The notes under the pieces are model-generated. The model saw only the letters and a list, made by a program, of their open reading frames with translations. It did not search any database and was not told the origin of the DNA. From Actinomadura hallensis (lineage in GTDB: Bacteria; Actinomycetota; Actinomycetes; Streptosporangiales; Streptosporangiaceae), in the NCBI RefSeq assembly GCF_006716765.1, contig NZ_VFPO01000001.1:1-64000 (forward strand): a stretch of DNA of 64,000 nt, read 5' to 3'. Below are positions 42,001 to 50,729 of this stretch, in pieces (positions within the stretch are counted from its first letter, which is position 1; the number at the start of each line of letters is the position of its first letter). The position numbers and the translations under genes are program-made.

Positions 42001-43302
42001 GTGCGGCGCCGGGCCGGGCACGCGGTCGCTGTGACCCACAAGCACTCACACCCCGCGCGAGTGGCGGTGTTCTTCGTCATCGCGGTGCTGCTCGGCTCCG
42101 GTCTGTGGATGCTGCGGTGGTCGGGCGCCGCGTCGACCACCACGCCGGACACCTTCTGGTACGCGCGCGACGCCCTGCGGTACGCGGGCCACTCGTCCGC
42201 CGACGCCGACCTGACCGCCGCGAAGATCACCTGCGGGGGCGTCAACCCGGACGTCACGCGCTCGGAGCTGACCTACGCCGAGTGCGTGCGCTACCGGACG
42301 CGGCTTCCCGCGACGGCGCCGGACCGCTTCCAGCGGATCTTCACCTCGCGTCCGGGATATCCGCTGCTCACGGTGCCGTTCGTCCGGGTGATGGGCCCGG
42401 CCGGCTTCGCCGCGGCGACGGCCGCGCTGGGGGTGGCGTGCGGCGTCGCGGTCGCCGTGCTGGCGCTGCTCCTCGGGCTGCGTCCCGTCCAGGCGCTGAT
42501 CGCGGAGACGCTGTTCTACCTCCTGCCGACGGGCCTGTGGGGCACCCGCCTGCTCGCCGAGGCGCCCATGCTGCTCTGCCTGTTGGCAGCGCTGATCGGG
42601 ACGGTCCTGCTGCTGCGCGGCAGCGCCGTGAAAGCGGCCGCGGCGCTGCTGGCGGGCGCGCTCGCCCTGTGCTGCGCCGTCAAACCGGCCAACGGCGTCG
42701 CCCTGGCCGCGGCGCTCGCGGCGGGCGCCGTGCCGGCGCTCCCCCGCGCCTCGTCGCGCAGGCCGCTTCTGCTGGTCGCCGGGATCGCGGCGCTCGTCCT
42801 GGCGGGCAATCTATGGATCAGTTCCGCGCTCCATCTGCCGAGCGTCCACGAGACCCTCCAGGACACCTTCACCCGCCACTTCCGCCGTCCGGACGTGGCC
42901 GATCCGTGGCCGCGGCTCTTCACCGCCGTACCGTCCCTGTGGGCCGAGGTGGCGAGTCAGCGGATGCTGAACGTCCCGCTGATTCCGGCGGCGTTCCTGT
43001 TCGCCGCCGTCGGGCTGTTCACCCGCGTCCGCCGGGACGCGGCCTGGCCGCCGGCCCTCGCCGGTCTCACCGGCGCGGCGGTGGCCTCCATGCACCCGCT
43101 CATCTACGAGTTCGACCGCCTCTCGGTGGTGGCTTGGGTGCCGGTCGCCCTCGGCCTGGCCGCCCTGACGGCCCGCTCAGCGCGGGACGAGCTCGTCGTA
43201 GACGTCGACCACGCGGGACGCATAGCGGGCCGAGGTGTACTCGGCGGCGACGCTCCGCGCGTTGGCCCCCAGCCGGTTCCTGATGTCCGGTCGCTGCAGT
43301 AG
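42001..43302 (+). CDS. multi-pass membrane protein, possible GT-C-type glycosyltransferase
   Basis: About 433 residues, roughly 8-9 hydrophobic helices (AVFFVIAVLLGSGLWMLRW first, then AAATAALGVACGVAVAVLALLLG, AEAPMLLCLLAALIGTVLLLRG and others). TTPDTFWYARDALRYAG after the first helix, and long Arg-rich loops, recall lipid-linked sugar transferases of the GT39/ArnT type, but no diagnostic motif is clear. Start ambiguous: GTG 42001 or GTG 42031, both without a good ribosome site. The last 42 residues (after 43177) read antisense through the convergent GT4 gene, so the natural end of the protein is probably near SARDEL; no earlier stop exists. Confidence 0.6.
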   Translation: MRRRAGHAVAVTHKHSHPARVAVFFVIAVLLGSGLWMLRWSGAASTTTPDTFWYARDALRYAGHSSADADLTAAKITCGGVNPDVTRSELTYAECVRYRTRLPATAPDRFQRIFTSRPGYPLLTVPFVRVMGPAGFAAATAALGVACGVAVAVLALLLGLRPVQALIAETLFYLLPTGLWGTRLLAEAPMLLCLLAALIGTVLLLRGSAVKAAAALLAGALALCCAVKPANGVALAAALAAGAVPALPRASSRRPLLLVAGIAALVLAGNLWISSALHLPSVHETLQDTFTRHFRRPDVADPWPRLFTAVPSLWAEVASQRMLNVPLIPAAFLFAAVGLFTRVRRDAAWPPALAGLTGAAVASMHPLIYEFDRLSVVAWVPVALGLAALTARSARDELVVDVDHAGRIAGRGVLGGDAPRVGPQPVPDVRSLQ

Positions 43303-44415
43303 ACGGACCAGGGCCGCGCCGAAGCGGTCCACCGAGGCGGCGACGTAGCCGGTGTGGTCGTGCTGGACGACCCCTTCGAGGTCGGCGTCCAGGACGACCG
43401 CCGGAAGGCCCACCAGCGCCGCCTCCGCGATGACCAGCCCCTGCGTCTCGGTCAGCGACGGGTGCGCCAGCAGCCCGCATGAGCTGAGCAGATGCCCGAC
43501 GAGCTCGGGCGGGGCGGGGCCCGCGAAGGCGACCGCGTGGGAGATGCCGAGCGACTCCGCCATGCGCTCGTACTTCTGCCTGTGGCCGTCCCCGATGATG
43601 TTCAGCCTGGCGCCGGGAACGGCGGGCAGCACGCGCCGGGCCATCGCGTGAAGAAGCGTCTCCAGGTTCTTCTCCGCGGAGAGGCGGCCCACGTAGGCGA
43701 TGGCCGTGCCGTCGCAGTGAATGAGCTTCCGCATCTCCTTCAGCCGCCGCGCGAGCGGAACGCTCAACGTCCCGTGCCGGACGGCCGCACTGGGGATGAC
43801 GGTGGGGACGCAGAAGGGCGCGATCTCCTTCAGCTCGGCCGCGGTCTTGTGGGACGGCACGATGACCCGGTCGAAGAGACCCGCCACGTTCGACAGCATG
43901 CGCCGGTGATGCGGGGTGACGCTCTCCCCGGCCAGCGCGGTCTTCATCGTCGCCCCCAGCGCCTTGCCGACCGCGCGCTTCTCCTGGGGCAGGAAAGTGC
44001 TCGCATAAATGGCCGGAATGCCGAGTTTCAGGACGGGATATGCCTCCCGGTACGCGAGAAGATCCGTGTGCCACGTGAACACGGACTTCAAATTCGCGCG
44101 CCGGCAGAGCCTCGCCGCCTGCAAACCCAGGGACCCCAATGTGTGAATGTGGACGACATCGGGCCTGTGCTGTTCGACGAGCCGTTCGAGCGTCCTCGAC
44201 GACACCCAGGCGAGCCTGAAGCCGCCCTGCCCGGTCGCGAACGAAGGGGCCAGGTAGGTGCGGTACTCCACGGCGGGCGCCGACGCCCGCGCACGGGGTG
44301 CGACCACCGCGACGTCGTGGCTCGACTCGCGGAGACCCGAGGCCAGGGATGCGACGGAAGTCGCGACACCGTCCCTGTTCGGCGAGTAATTGTCCGTGAC
44401 GAGCAGAACGCGCAT
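43177..44415 (-). CDS. GT4-family glycosyltransferase
   Basis: 412 residues, GT-B fold. N-terminal acceptor domain: NYSPNRDGVATSVASLASGLRESSHDVAVVAP. C-terminal nucleotide-sugar domain: YVGRLSAEKNLETLLHAMARRV, then HPSLTETQGLVIAEAALVGLPAVVLDA carrying the E-x7-E pattern (ETQGLVIAE). Similar to PimB/alpha-mannosyl-type enzymes of actinomycetes that glycosylate lipids. Its end overlaps the convergent membrane-protein ORF by 126 bases. The ATG at 44415 overlooks an AT-richer leader. Confidence 0.9.
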   Translation of the reverse strand: MRVLLVTDNYSPNRDGVATSVASLASGLRESSHDVAVVAPRARASAPAVEYRTYLAPSFATGQGGFRLAWVSSRTLERLVEQHRPDVVHIHTLGSLGLQAARLCRRANLKSVFTWHTDLLAYREAYPVLKLGIPAIYASTFLPQEKRAVGKALGATMKTALAGESVTPHHRRMLSNVAGLFDRVIVPSHKTAAELKEIAPFCVPTVIPSAAVRHGTLSVPLARRLKEMRKLIHCDGTAIAYVGRLSAEKNLETLLHAMARRVLPAVPGARLNIIGDGHRQKYERMAESLGISHAVAFAGPAPPELVGHLLSSCGLLAHPSLTETQGLVIAEAALVGLPAVVLDADLEGVVQHDHTGYVAASVDRFGAALVRLLQRPDIRNRLGANARSVAAEYTSARYASRVVDVYDELVPR

Positions 44416-44804
44416 TGATCACTCCCCGGGGGATCGTATCGATCCTTCTCCCCGCCGGGGGTGAAAAGCGAGGGTTCAAAACTACCTCGGTCGGGTCAAC
44501 CGAACATGATGCGTGCTTCCGTTCCTCCCCCTCATGGGTGATTTCTGTGGTTCTTCTGGGTGATGTGGTGTGCCGCGTCCCGTTCGAGGATGAAAGTCCA
44601 CGGCGGGAGAGGGGACATGAACGCACACCGGTGGACGAATCTGGCGGCGGCCTGCTGGTCGGCGGTGACGGCCGGCCTGGGGCTGTGGTGGACGCTGCGG
44701 CCCTCGGCGCACCTGCTCGGCGGGGGCGCGGCGGCGCGGTGCCTGCTCCCACTGCGGGCCGGTCCGCCGGGGGCAGCTCGCGCTGAGCGCCTGACGGCTA
44801 CTGT
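44416..44804. other. interval between GT4 and DUF429 genes with one weak small ORF
   Basis: Upstream of the divergent GT4 gene. A small plus-strand ORF beginning at ATG 44617 after GAGAGGGGAC starts with a hydrophobic segment (LAAACWSAVTAGLGLWWTL) and could be a short membrane protein, but it runs to 44931, 126 bases into the DUF429 gene, with Arg/Pro-rich shadow sequence. I do not call it a gene. Confidence 0.4.
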
Positions 44805-45551
44805 GTGCGCGTGCGCACGGTGGGCGTGGACCTCGCGGCCGACCCGGCCCGGACCGCGGTGGCCTGGATCGACTGGTCGTCCGACGGCGCCCGCGTCGTC
44901 CGCGTCGAGACCCACGCCGAGGACGACCTGATCGTCGAGGCGGTTCTCGGCGCGGACAAGGCCGGCATCGACTGCCCCCTCGGCTGGCCGGACGCCTTCG
45001 TCGACTTCGTGACCGCCCACCGCACCGGACACGTCCGTCCCGGTACTTCGGGACGTGCCTGGCGGCGGGACCTCACCCTCCGGGTCACCGACAAGGTGAC
45101 CCACGAGCTGACGGGCCTCACCCCGCTGAGCGTCTCAGCGGACCGCATCGCCCACCCCGCAATGAGATGCGCGGCCCTCCAGGCCGAACTGGCGCTCCGC
45201 GGCCACGCGGTGGACCGCACAGGCGCCGGAACCGTCGTAGAGGTCTACCCGGCCGCCTCCCTGCACCGGTGGGGCCTGGCCCATCGCGGCTACAAACGCG
45301 CCGCCAACCGCACCGAACTGGCCCGGCTGGCCGGCGAGCTGCAAGCCGCGGCCCCATGGCTGGACCTGGCCGCCTTCACGCCGCTCTGCAGCTCCTCCGA
45401 CGACGCGTTCGACGCCGTGATCGCCGCCCTGACCGCCCGCGCCGCCCACCTGGGCAAGACAACCCAAGCACCCCCAGAACACAGAAAAGCGGCGTCCACC
45501 GAAGGCTGGATAACCCTCCCCACCACCCCCCTCCACACCCTCCACCCCTGA
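44805..45551 (+). CDS. DUF429 family protein (RNase H-like fold, predicted nuclease)
   Basis: 248 residues. RTVGVDLAADPARTAVAWIDW at the N-terminus with the first acidic residue, ADKAGIDCPLGWPDAFVDF (second Asp, about residue 55), and CSSSDDAFDAVIAALTARAAH (C-terminal acidic cluster) match DUF429, predicted to have an RNase H-like fold. GTG 44805 or 44811 may be the start. Function not established for the family. Pro-rich tail after residue 220. Confidence 0.82.
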   Translation: MRVRTVGVDLAADPARTAVAWIDWSSDGARVVRVETHAEDDLIVEAVLGADKAGIDCPLGWPDAFVDFVTAHRTGHVRPGTSGRAWRRDLTLRVTDKVTHELTGLTPLSVSADRIAHPAMRCAALQAELALRGHAVDRTGAGTVVEVYPAASLHRWGLAHRGYKRAANRTELARLAGELQAAAPWLDLAAFTPLCSSSDDAFDAVIAALTARAAHLGKTTQAPPEHRKAASTEGWITLPTTPLHTLHP

Positions 45552-45608
45552 ACCCCGGTTACCTCCGGCGTAATCGCGGCGCGGCGGCGGGAGCCCGACG
45601 CTGGGCGC

Positions 45609-46400
45609 ATGGGACATTTCTTCGACTCCGACACTGAGGTCACCCCCGGTGCCGATGGCATCTACAACGCCGAGATAACCGACCGATGGACGGGTCTACA
45701 CGGCAGACCGCTCGGCAGTTACGGGCTTGCGGTCGGCATGCGGGCATTGGCACGGCAGATGCCGCACTCGGACCCGCTTTCCGTGTCGGCGTACTTCCTG
45801 CGTCCAATAGAGGTCGGCCCGGCGGAGACGCGCACCGAATTGGTGCGCAAGGGCCGCCGCATGTCTTTCGGCCAGGTCACCCTGAGCCAGGGAGGCGAGG
45901 AGAAACTGCGGGCGGTCGCCGCATTCGCCGATCTGCCCGATCTCGACGGCCCCGCGTCCAGTTTCGGCGACGCACCGCAACTGCCGCCGCCGGACGAATG
46001 CGTCGACCCGCTGGCCGACCTGGCGATTCCGGGTATCACCCTGCTCGACCGGGTCGAGTACCGCACCACCGAGGTCCCCGGCTGGCTGCGCGGCGAACCG
46101 GGCACCTCTCCCACCCGCGACTTCTGGATGCGCCTGCGCGACGGCCGCGAACCGGACCCGCTGGCACTGACGTTCCTGTGGGACGCGATGTCCCCGATGG
46201 TCCTGGAGATCGGCCGCGCCCCGTCCACGACCTTGGAGGCGGCCATTCACATCCGCCGCCGCCCTGCCCCGGGCTGGCTGGCCTGCCGAGCGGCGACCCG
46301 CCACATCACGGGTTCCCTATGCGAAGAAGACATGGGCATCTGGGACTCGACAGGCAACCTGGTGGCCCAATCCCGCCAACTGACCCTCCTCACCCCCTGA
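45609..46400 (+). CDS. acyl-CoA thioesterase family protein (double hot-dog)
   Basis: 263 residues with two hot-dog halves, about 1-120 and 130-263. DRWTGLHGRPLGSYGLAVGMRALARQMPHSDPLSVSAYFLRPIEVG is the N-terminal hot-dog helix and strand; RDFWMRLRDGREPDPLALTFLWDAMSPMVLEIG marks the second. Related to TesB-like thioesterases of actinomycetes. Hydrolyses an acyl-CoA; chain length unknown. Codon use is slightly less GC-extreme at the start. Confidence 0.83.
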   Translation: MGHFFDSDTEVTPGADGIYNAEITDRWTGLHGRPLGSYGLAVGMRALARQMPHSDPLSVSAYFLRPIEVGPAETRTELVRKGRRMSFGQVTLSQGGEEKLRAVAAFADLPDLDGPASSFGDAPQLPPPDECVDPLADLAIPGITLLDRVEYRTTEVPGWLRGEPGTSPTRDFWMRLRDGREPDPLALTFLWDAMSPMVLEIGRAPSTTLEAAIHIRRRPAPGWLACRAATRHITGSLCEEDMGIWDSTGNLVAQSRQLTLLTP

Positions 46401-46618
46401 CCGAATCCGAACCCGACATATCCGTGCCGACCGTCATGCGACCGGTCGGAGTCGGGCTCCGAACTCGCCGGAAGGCCAGCAGTTCGACTGGGCGTCGACG
46501 GGACCGTCGATACGATCGGAGTGCGTTGGTCCCCGGGTTCGCTGCACGTACGGATGCGGGTCGGCTCCCATGACTTGCTTTGTCTCGTTGCTCGTTTACG
46601 TTGGTCAGGAGAGTTCTC

Positions 46619-47941
46619 ATGGCGTCACAGCAGCTCGAACCTCCGTCGGGCACCCGCGACTTTCTCGCCGGTGCGCTGCGCACCCGTGACCGCGTCTTCG
46701 AGCAGATTCGCGAGGTGTTCGAGCGGTACGGCTTCGAGCCGTTGCAGACGCCGGCGTTCGAGCGGCTGGAGACCCTGACCGGCAAGTACGGCGACGAGGG
46801 CGACAAGCTGATCTTCAAGATCCTGCGCCGTGGAGAACATGAGGCCACCGGTGAAGCCGACCTGGCCCTGCGGTACGACATGACCGTCCCGCTCGCGCGG
46901 GTCGTCGCCGGTTATGGGTCACGACTCCCGACGCCCTATAAGCGGTATGCCATGGGTCCCGTATGGCGGGCCGACCGTCCCGGGAAGGGCCGGTTCCGCG
47001 AGTTCGCGCAATGCGATGTGGACGTGGTCGGGTCGGCCTCTCCCCTCGCGGACGCCGAGGTGGTGTGTGCGCTGACCGATGCGCTGGACGCGGTCGGTGT
47101 ACGTGACTACCGGGTCCTGGTGAATTCGCGCCAGGCGCTCTCCGGCCTGTTGGAGGTGTATGGCGTTCCCGCCGATCTCGGCGGCGGTGTGCTCATCACT
47201 CTGGACAAGCTCGACAAGTCATCGCCGGAGAAGGTGGCGGCCGAGCTGGTGGATGCACGGTCGCTGGCCCCCGGCATCGCCGAATCCCTGGTCGGTGACC
47301 TGACGGCCGCCGATGCCGTGGAGCGGATGCAGACGGCCTTGAAGGACAGCGAGGCCGGACGCGCGGGCCTGGAGGAGATCGGCCGGCTGCTGGAGCTGGC
47401 GTCCCCGAAGGTGGGCGAAGACCGTATCTCGTTCACGCCGAGCCTGGTCAGGGGCCTGGACTACTACACCGGCGTCATTTTCGAGGTCGTCGCCGAGGGC
47501 ATGCCCGGGTCGATCGCCAGCGGTGGCCGCTACGACAAGCTGATCGCCGCCCTCGGCGGCCCGGACGTCCCGGCTTCCGGCGGTTCTCTGGGCGTCGAAC
47601 GGATCATCGGCCTGCTCGGCGACGACCAGGGTGACGAGCACAGGACCGACGTCGCGATCACAGTGATGGCCGAAGACACCGCGCCCGACGTCATGGGTTT
47701 CGCCGCGCAGCTGCGGGACGCCGGACTGCGTACCGAGGTGTATCTGTCGGCCAGCCGCAAACTGGCCAAGCAACTCAAGTGGGCCGCCGACCGCGGGGCC
47801 CGCTTCGCGCTGATCTACGGGGCGTCCGAGAAGGAGGCGGGGGTGATCACGGTCCGGGACATGGACACGGGGGAGCAGGAGCAGGTCCCGACCAGCGAGC
47901 TTGCTGCGCACCTCACCGGGAGGTGCGCGCCGTCGAAGTAG
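46619..47941 (+). CDS. hisS: histidyl-tRNA synthetase, eukaryote/archaeal-like form
   Basis: 440 residues, class II synthetase. Motif 1 region PPSGTRDFLAG...RVFEQIREVFERYGFEPLQTPAFE, ALRYDMTVPLARVVA, motif 2 GPVWRADRPGKGRFREFAQCDVDVVG (about residue 117), histidine motif VRGLDYYTG (about 278), motif 3 SGGSLGVERI (about 322), then the anticodon domain with ASRKLAKQLKWAADRGARFALI. LRYDMTVPLAR and GRFREF.QCD.D resemble eukaryotic/archaeal enzymes rather than the standard actinobacterial HisS. ATG 46619 has AGGAGAG upstream. Several A/T-ending codons suggest a different origin. Confidence 0.9.
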   Translation: MASQQLEPPSGTRDFLAGALRTRDRVFEQIREVFERYGFEPLQTPAFERLETLTGKYGDEGDKLIFKILRRGEHEATGEADLALRYDMTVPLARVVAGYGSRLPTPYKRYAMGPVWRADRPGKGRFREFAQCDVDVVGSASPLADAEVVCALTDALDAVGVRDYRVLVNSRQALSGLLEVYGVPADLGGGVLITLDKLDKSSPEKVAAELVDARSLAPGIAESLVGDLTAADAVERMQTALKDSEAGRAGLEEIGRLLELASPKVGEDRISFTPSLVRGLDYYTGVIFEVVAEGMPGSIASGGRYDKLIAALGGPDVPASGGSLGVERIIGLLGDDQGDEHRTDVAITVMAEDTAPDVMGFAAQLRDAGLRTEVYLSASRKLAKQLKWAADRGARFALIYGASEKEAGVITVRDMDTGEQEQVPTSELAAHLTGRCAPSK

Positions 47942-47961
47942 CCGCATGATCGGAGCCACGG

Positions 47962-48573
47962 ATGGGCGTGCAGGGCGATCGCATCTTCGCCGCGATCAAG
48001 CAGAGAGGGTTCCCCGACCCCTGGTCGGCCTTCGGGGAGTGTCTGTCGTGGGAGTCGGCCTACGCCGTCCAGCTCAAGCAGGCCATCGACCTGGCACGCA
48101 AGGGCTCCGACGAGCAGCTTGACCTGGACATCTCCGAGTTGTTCGCCCGCAAGGCGGGCAACCTCGCTAATGCCCGCAAACTTCTCGATGACGTGCTCAT
48201 CGAGTACGACCGAAGCGGCATGTGGCAGGTTCTGGACGAGCGCGCCGCACGCCTGGACATCGATGACCTCTCCGAACGGTGGGCCAGGGGCCTGATCGAG
48301 CACCCGTTCCCCATCGCACTGCTTTCGCTCCAGTTCAACTGGCGCTACATGAAGGAGCACGGCGTCCGCGCCTTCTACGAGATGACGGCTCGTTACGTCG
48401 ATGACCTCGCCGCCAACACGCGCCGCTGGGCCGACGCCTGGACCGCTGAAACGACGACTGGCGTCATCGACCGGGTCACCACCGTCGAATGCGACCTCGC
48501 CTCAGAGGAAGCTCCCATGCACTGCGACATCTGCAAGAAGTCGATCACCGCCCTCCTCTACCTGGACGCGTGA
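47962..48573 (+). CDS. hypothetical protein following hisS
   Basis: 203 residues, not recognised. Mostly helical and rich in Trp, Arg and acidic residues (WSAFGECLSWESAYAVQLKQAIDLARKG). The C-terminus has three close Cys in ECDLASEEAPMHCDICKKS (C-x11-C-x2-C), possibly a metal site. ATG 47962 follows GGAG, 20 bases after the hisS stop, so it is very likely co-transcribed with it. A role linked to histidyl-tRNA or to whatever selects for the extra synthetase is inference only. Confidence 0.72.
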   Translation: MGVQGDRIFAAIKQRGFPDPWSAFGECLSWESAYAVQLKQAIDLARKGSDEQLDLDISELFARKAGNLANARKLLDDVLIEYDRSGMWQVLDERAARLDIDDLSERWARGLIEHPFPIALLSLQFNWRYMKEHGVRAFYEMTARYVDDLAANTRRWADAWTAETTTGVIDRVTTVECDLASEEAPMHCDICKKSITALLYLDA

Positions 48574-48861
48574 CCGTCGGGCAGTTCGTCGACGGTGGTC
48601 ACCGCCTCGTGCAGATGCAGGACGCCGCATTCGACCACTCCAGCGCCTGGTTGCGGCCTTGAGCACCTACCCCGCGGCAACGGCGGCGGCCGATGTTCTC
48701 TTGGGGATGCCCGCTGTCCGGGGTATGTCTCGTCTGGTGGTGTTGCGTGGTGAGCGGGATCACAACGGGCACAGCGGTGCGATGTCGAAACGGCGAGGTC
48801 GGTTCCGACCTTCACGTGACGGCACCGGACGGCGGTGCCGATGCGACGAAGGAGCACCCGG
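48574..48861 (+). other. interval after the hisS-linked gene
   Basis: 288 bases. It includes a possible 30-codon ORF that begins with a GTGA overlap (GTG 48570) and ends at 48662; no similarity recognised. The remainder looks non-coding and may be a decayed gene. Confidence 0.35.
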
Positions 48862-49509
48862 ATGTCCGAACTACGCGTTCACAACTTCACAATCTCGCTC
48901 GACGGTTTCGGAACCGGCGTCGGCCAGGCCCCGGACGCCCCGTTCGGGCACGCCGGCGAACGCCTGCACCAGTGGATGTTCGCCACCCGGTTCTGGGCCG
49001 ACATGACCGGCGCCGAGGGCGGCGGTACCGGCGCCGACCACGCGTTCGCCGCGATGCACGAGCCCGGCATCGGCGCCGAGATCATGGGCGCCGGCAAGTT
49101 CGGCCCGCCGGGCTGGCAGGACGACCCCGAATACCGGGGCTGGTGGGGCGACGAACCGCCGTTCCGGACGCCGGTCTTCGTGCTCACCCACCGGCCGCGG
49201 CCGTCGATCGAGATGAAGGGCGGCACCACGTTCCACTTCCTGAGCGCCTCGCCCGCCGAGGCGCTCGAAACGGCCCGCGAAGCGGCCGGTGGCAAAGACG
49301 TGCGCCTGGGCGGCGGGCCCTCGGTGGTACGCGACTTCCTCGCCGAGGGCCTGGTCGATCACATGCACGTGGTTCAGGTCCCGGTTCTGCTCGGGCGCGG
49401 TGTCCGGCTCTGGGACGGTCTGGAGTCACTGGAGGATGCCTTCGACATCGAAGCGGTCTCCACGCCCAGTGGCGTCACTCACCTGACGTTCACCGCCAAA
49501 CGCCGGTGA
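48862..49509 (+). CDS. dihydrofolate reductase/RibD C-terminal-like reductase
   Basis: 215 residues. LRVHNFTISLDGFGTG is the usual start of this family; GAEIMGAGKFGPPGW, TPVFVLTHRPRPSIEMKGGTTFHFL, and KDVRLGGGPSVVRDFLAEGLVDHMHVVQVPVLLGRGVRLWDGL form the NADPH-binding and C-terminal part. ATG 48862 is preceded by AAGGAG 8 bases upstream. Physiological substrate unknown; not the essential DHFR. Confidence 0.88.
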   Translation: MSELRVHNFTISLDGFGTGVGQAPDAPFGHAGERLHQWMFATRFWADMTGAEGGGTGADHAFAAMHEPGIGAEIMGAGKFGPPGWQDDPEYRGWWGDEPPFRTPVFVLTHRPRPSIEMKGGTTFHFLSASPAEALETAREAAGGKDVRLGGGPSVVRDFLAEGLVDHMHVVQVPVLLGRGVRLWDGLESLEDAFDIEAVSTPSGVTHLTFTAKRR

Positions 49510-49531
49510 CCGCGAAGGCGGCTGGAAGTCC

Positions 49532-49563
49532 GAGCAGGGCGCGGCTCCCGCCGCGCCCTGCTC
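49532..49563. terminator. strong hairpin between convergent reductase genes
   Basis: Perfect 13-base stem GAGCAGGGCGCGG (49532-49544) / CCGCGCCCTGCTC (49551-49563), six-base loop, 22 bases after the stop of the first reductase gene. Confidence 0.7.
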
Positions 49564-49689
49564 GTCCTCCACAGCAGCCGGACGAGCCTGGCCACCCGCC
49601 TGCACACCTGACGGCCCGCCTTCAGCGGCGCCGACCAGGACGCCAGGCACAATACGCGGCCGTTGCGGGGGCTCTTACGCCAGTTGAGG

Positions 49690-50295
49690 TCACGCAGGGA
49701 CGCCGAGCGGCGGGTGTTCGAGCACGCTGGGCTTGTACTCGACCAGCTGGATGCGGCCGTCGAAGGTGCGGTGGTCGGTCATCTCGAGGGCGACGTCCGG
49801 GTAGCCGTCGTAGATGCGTTCCGCGCCCGTCGCCCCGGTGATCACCGGGAACATCACGACCCGGAAGCGGTCGACGAGTCCGGCTCGCAGCAGGGACCGG
49901 CACAGGCTCAGGCTCCCGATCGTGCTGAGGAGCCCCGAGCCGTTCGACTTCATGGCGCGGACCGCCTCGACGGCGTCGTCGCGGACGAGCGTGGTGTTCG
50001 CCCACTTCAGTGGCTCCTTGAGTGAGGAGGAGAACACCACCTTGGACGCTTGCGTGAGTTCGTCGAAGGACGCCTCTTCTTCGGGCCTGATCTCGTCCTG
50101 GCCCTCCGGGACCTCGCCGGCGGCGAAGCCCGACATCAGGCGGTAGGTGTTCGCTCCCATCAGATAGGTGACCTCGGGCTGCTCCCCGAGCCACGCGAGG
50201 TACTCCGGGCCCTCAAGCCCCCAGAAGCCGGGCCATCCCTCTCCCGATGCATAGCCGTCGAGGGAAGTGATGAAGTCGACGAGAAGCTCCGACAT
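49690..50295 (-). CDS. dihydrofolate reductase/RibD C-terminal-like reductase (second)
   Basis: 201 residues. SELLVDFITSLDGYASGEGWPGFWG, TYLMGANTYRLMSGF, ASKVVFSSSLKEPLKWANTTLV, and LLSTIGSLSLCRSLLRAGLVDRFRVVMFPVITGATGAERIYDG are family motifs. It converges on the previous reductase gene but is only distantly similar. ATG 50295 with AAAGG upstream is chosen; an ATG at 50310 in frame is an alternative. Confidence 0.88.
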   Translation of the reverse strand: MSELLVDFITSLDGYASGEGWPGFWGLEGPEYLAWLGEQPEVTYLMGANTYRLMSGFAAGEVPEGQDEIRPEEEASFDELTQASKVVFSSSLKEPLKWANTTLVRDDAVEAVRAMKSNGSGLLSTIGSLSLCRSLLRAGLVDRFRVVMFPVITGATGAERIYDGYPDVALEMTDHRTFDGRIQLVEYKPSVLEHPPLGVPA

Positions 50296-50383
50296 GGCAG
50301 TGCCTTTCATACGGTGTCAGGAGCTTTGACCAGCCGGGAGCCACCAACTCATCGGCCGCGCCGTGGCGCTGCCCGGCGGGCGC

Positions 50384-50572
50384 TCAGTCCGCGTTGGCGG
50401 CGGACCGGACGGCCGAGCGCAGGGCACCGCGAGTCAGCAGGAGGACGGGGCCGTGCGGGTCTTTGCTGTCCCGGACGGCGATCACGCCGGAGACAGCCGC
50501 CACCTCCACGCAGTCGCCGCCGTTGGACGCGCTGCGGGTGCTCTTACGCCAGGCGAGGTCATGTAGAGACAT
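50384..50572 (-). CDS. DUF397 protein (array copy 1)
   Basis: 62 residues. LAWRKSTRSASNGGDCVEVA, VIAVRDSKDPHGPVLLLTRGALRSAV is the complete DUF397 pattern. DUF397 proteins are small partners of XRE-DUF5753 regulators in actinomycete development and antibiotic control (WhiJ-type loci). ATG 50572 is the family-typical start; a longer ORF to 50608 is possible. A 58-base repeat precedes it at 50603-50660. Confidence 0.87.
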   Translation of the reverse strand: MSLHDLAWRKSTRSASNGGDCVEVAAVSGVIAVRDSKDPHGPVLLLTRGALRSAVRSAANAD

Positions 50573-50602
50573 GAGGCCAGTGTCAAGGCGCACATGTGAG
50601 CC

Positions 50603-50660
50603 CGTCATGACGCGCGCTGGTTTCGGCTGGGTTGCCCATCCGTAAGGTGGCCGTTCGCTT
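50603..50660 (-). repeat. upstream repeat of the DUF397 array, copy 1
   Basis: Begins with CGTCATGACG and contains GGTTTCGGCTGGGTTGCC and GTGGCCGTTCGCTT, nearly the same as 51021-51078 and 51384-51441. Each copy lies about 30 bases upstream of a DUF397 start and likely carries its promoter. Confidence 0.75.
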
Positions 50661-50729
50661 CAGCCGGGTCGGTCGGCAGGGGGTAAAGGGAGGGACGCCT
50701 CGCACTGCGCGGCCGCCGGTGGCGGGTGG

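Noticed and set aside
44617-44931. Possible small membrane protein starting at ATG 44617
   Set aside because: Good ribosome site and one hydrophobic segment, but the frame runs deep into the DUF429 gene with shadow-like composition.
46401-46618. T-box or other leader RNA upstream of the histidyl-tRNA synthetase
   Set aside because: No T-box core or convincing antiterminator/specifier arrangement could be found by eye.
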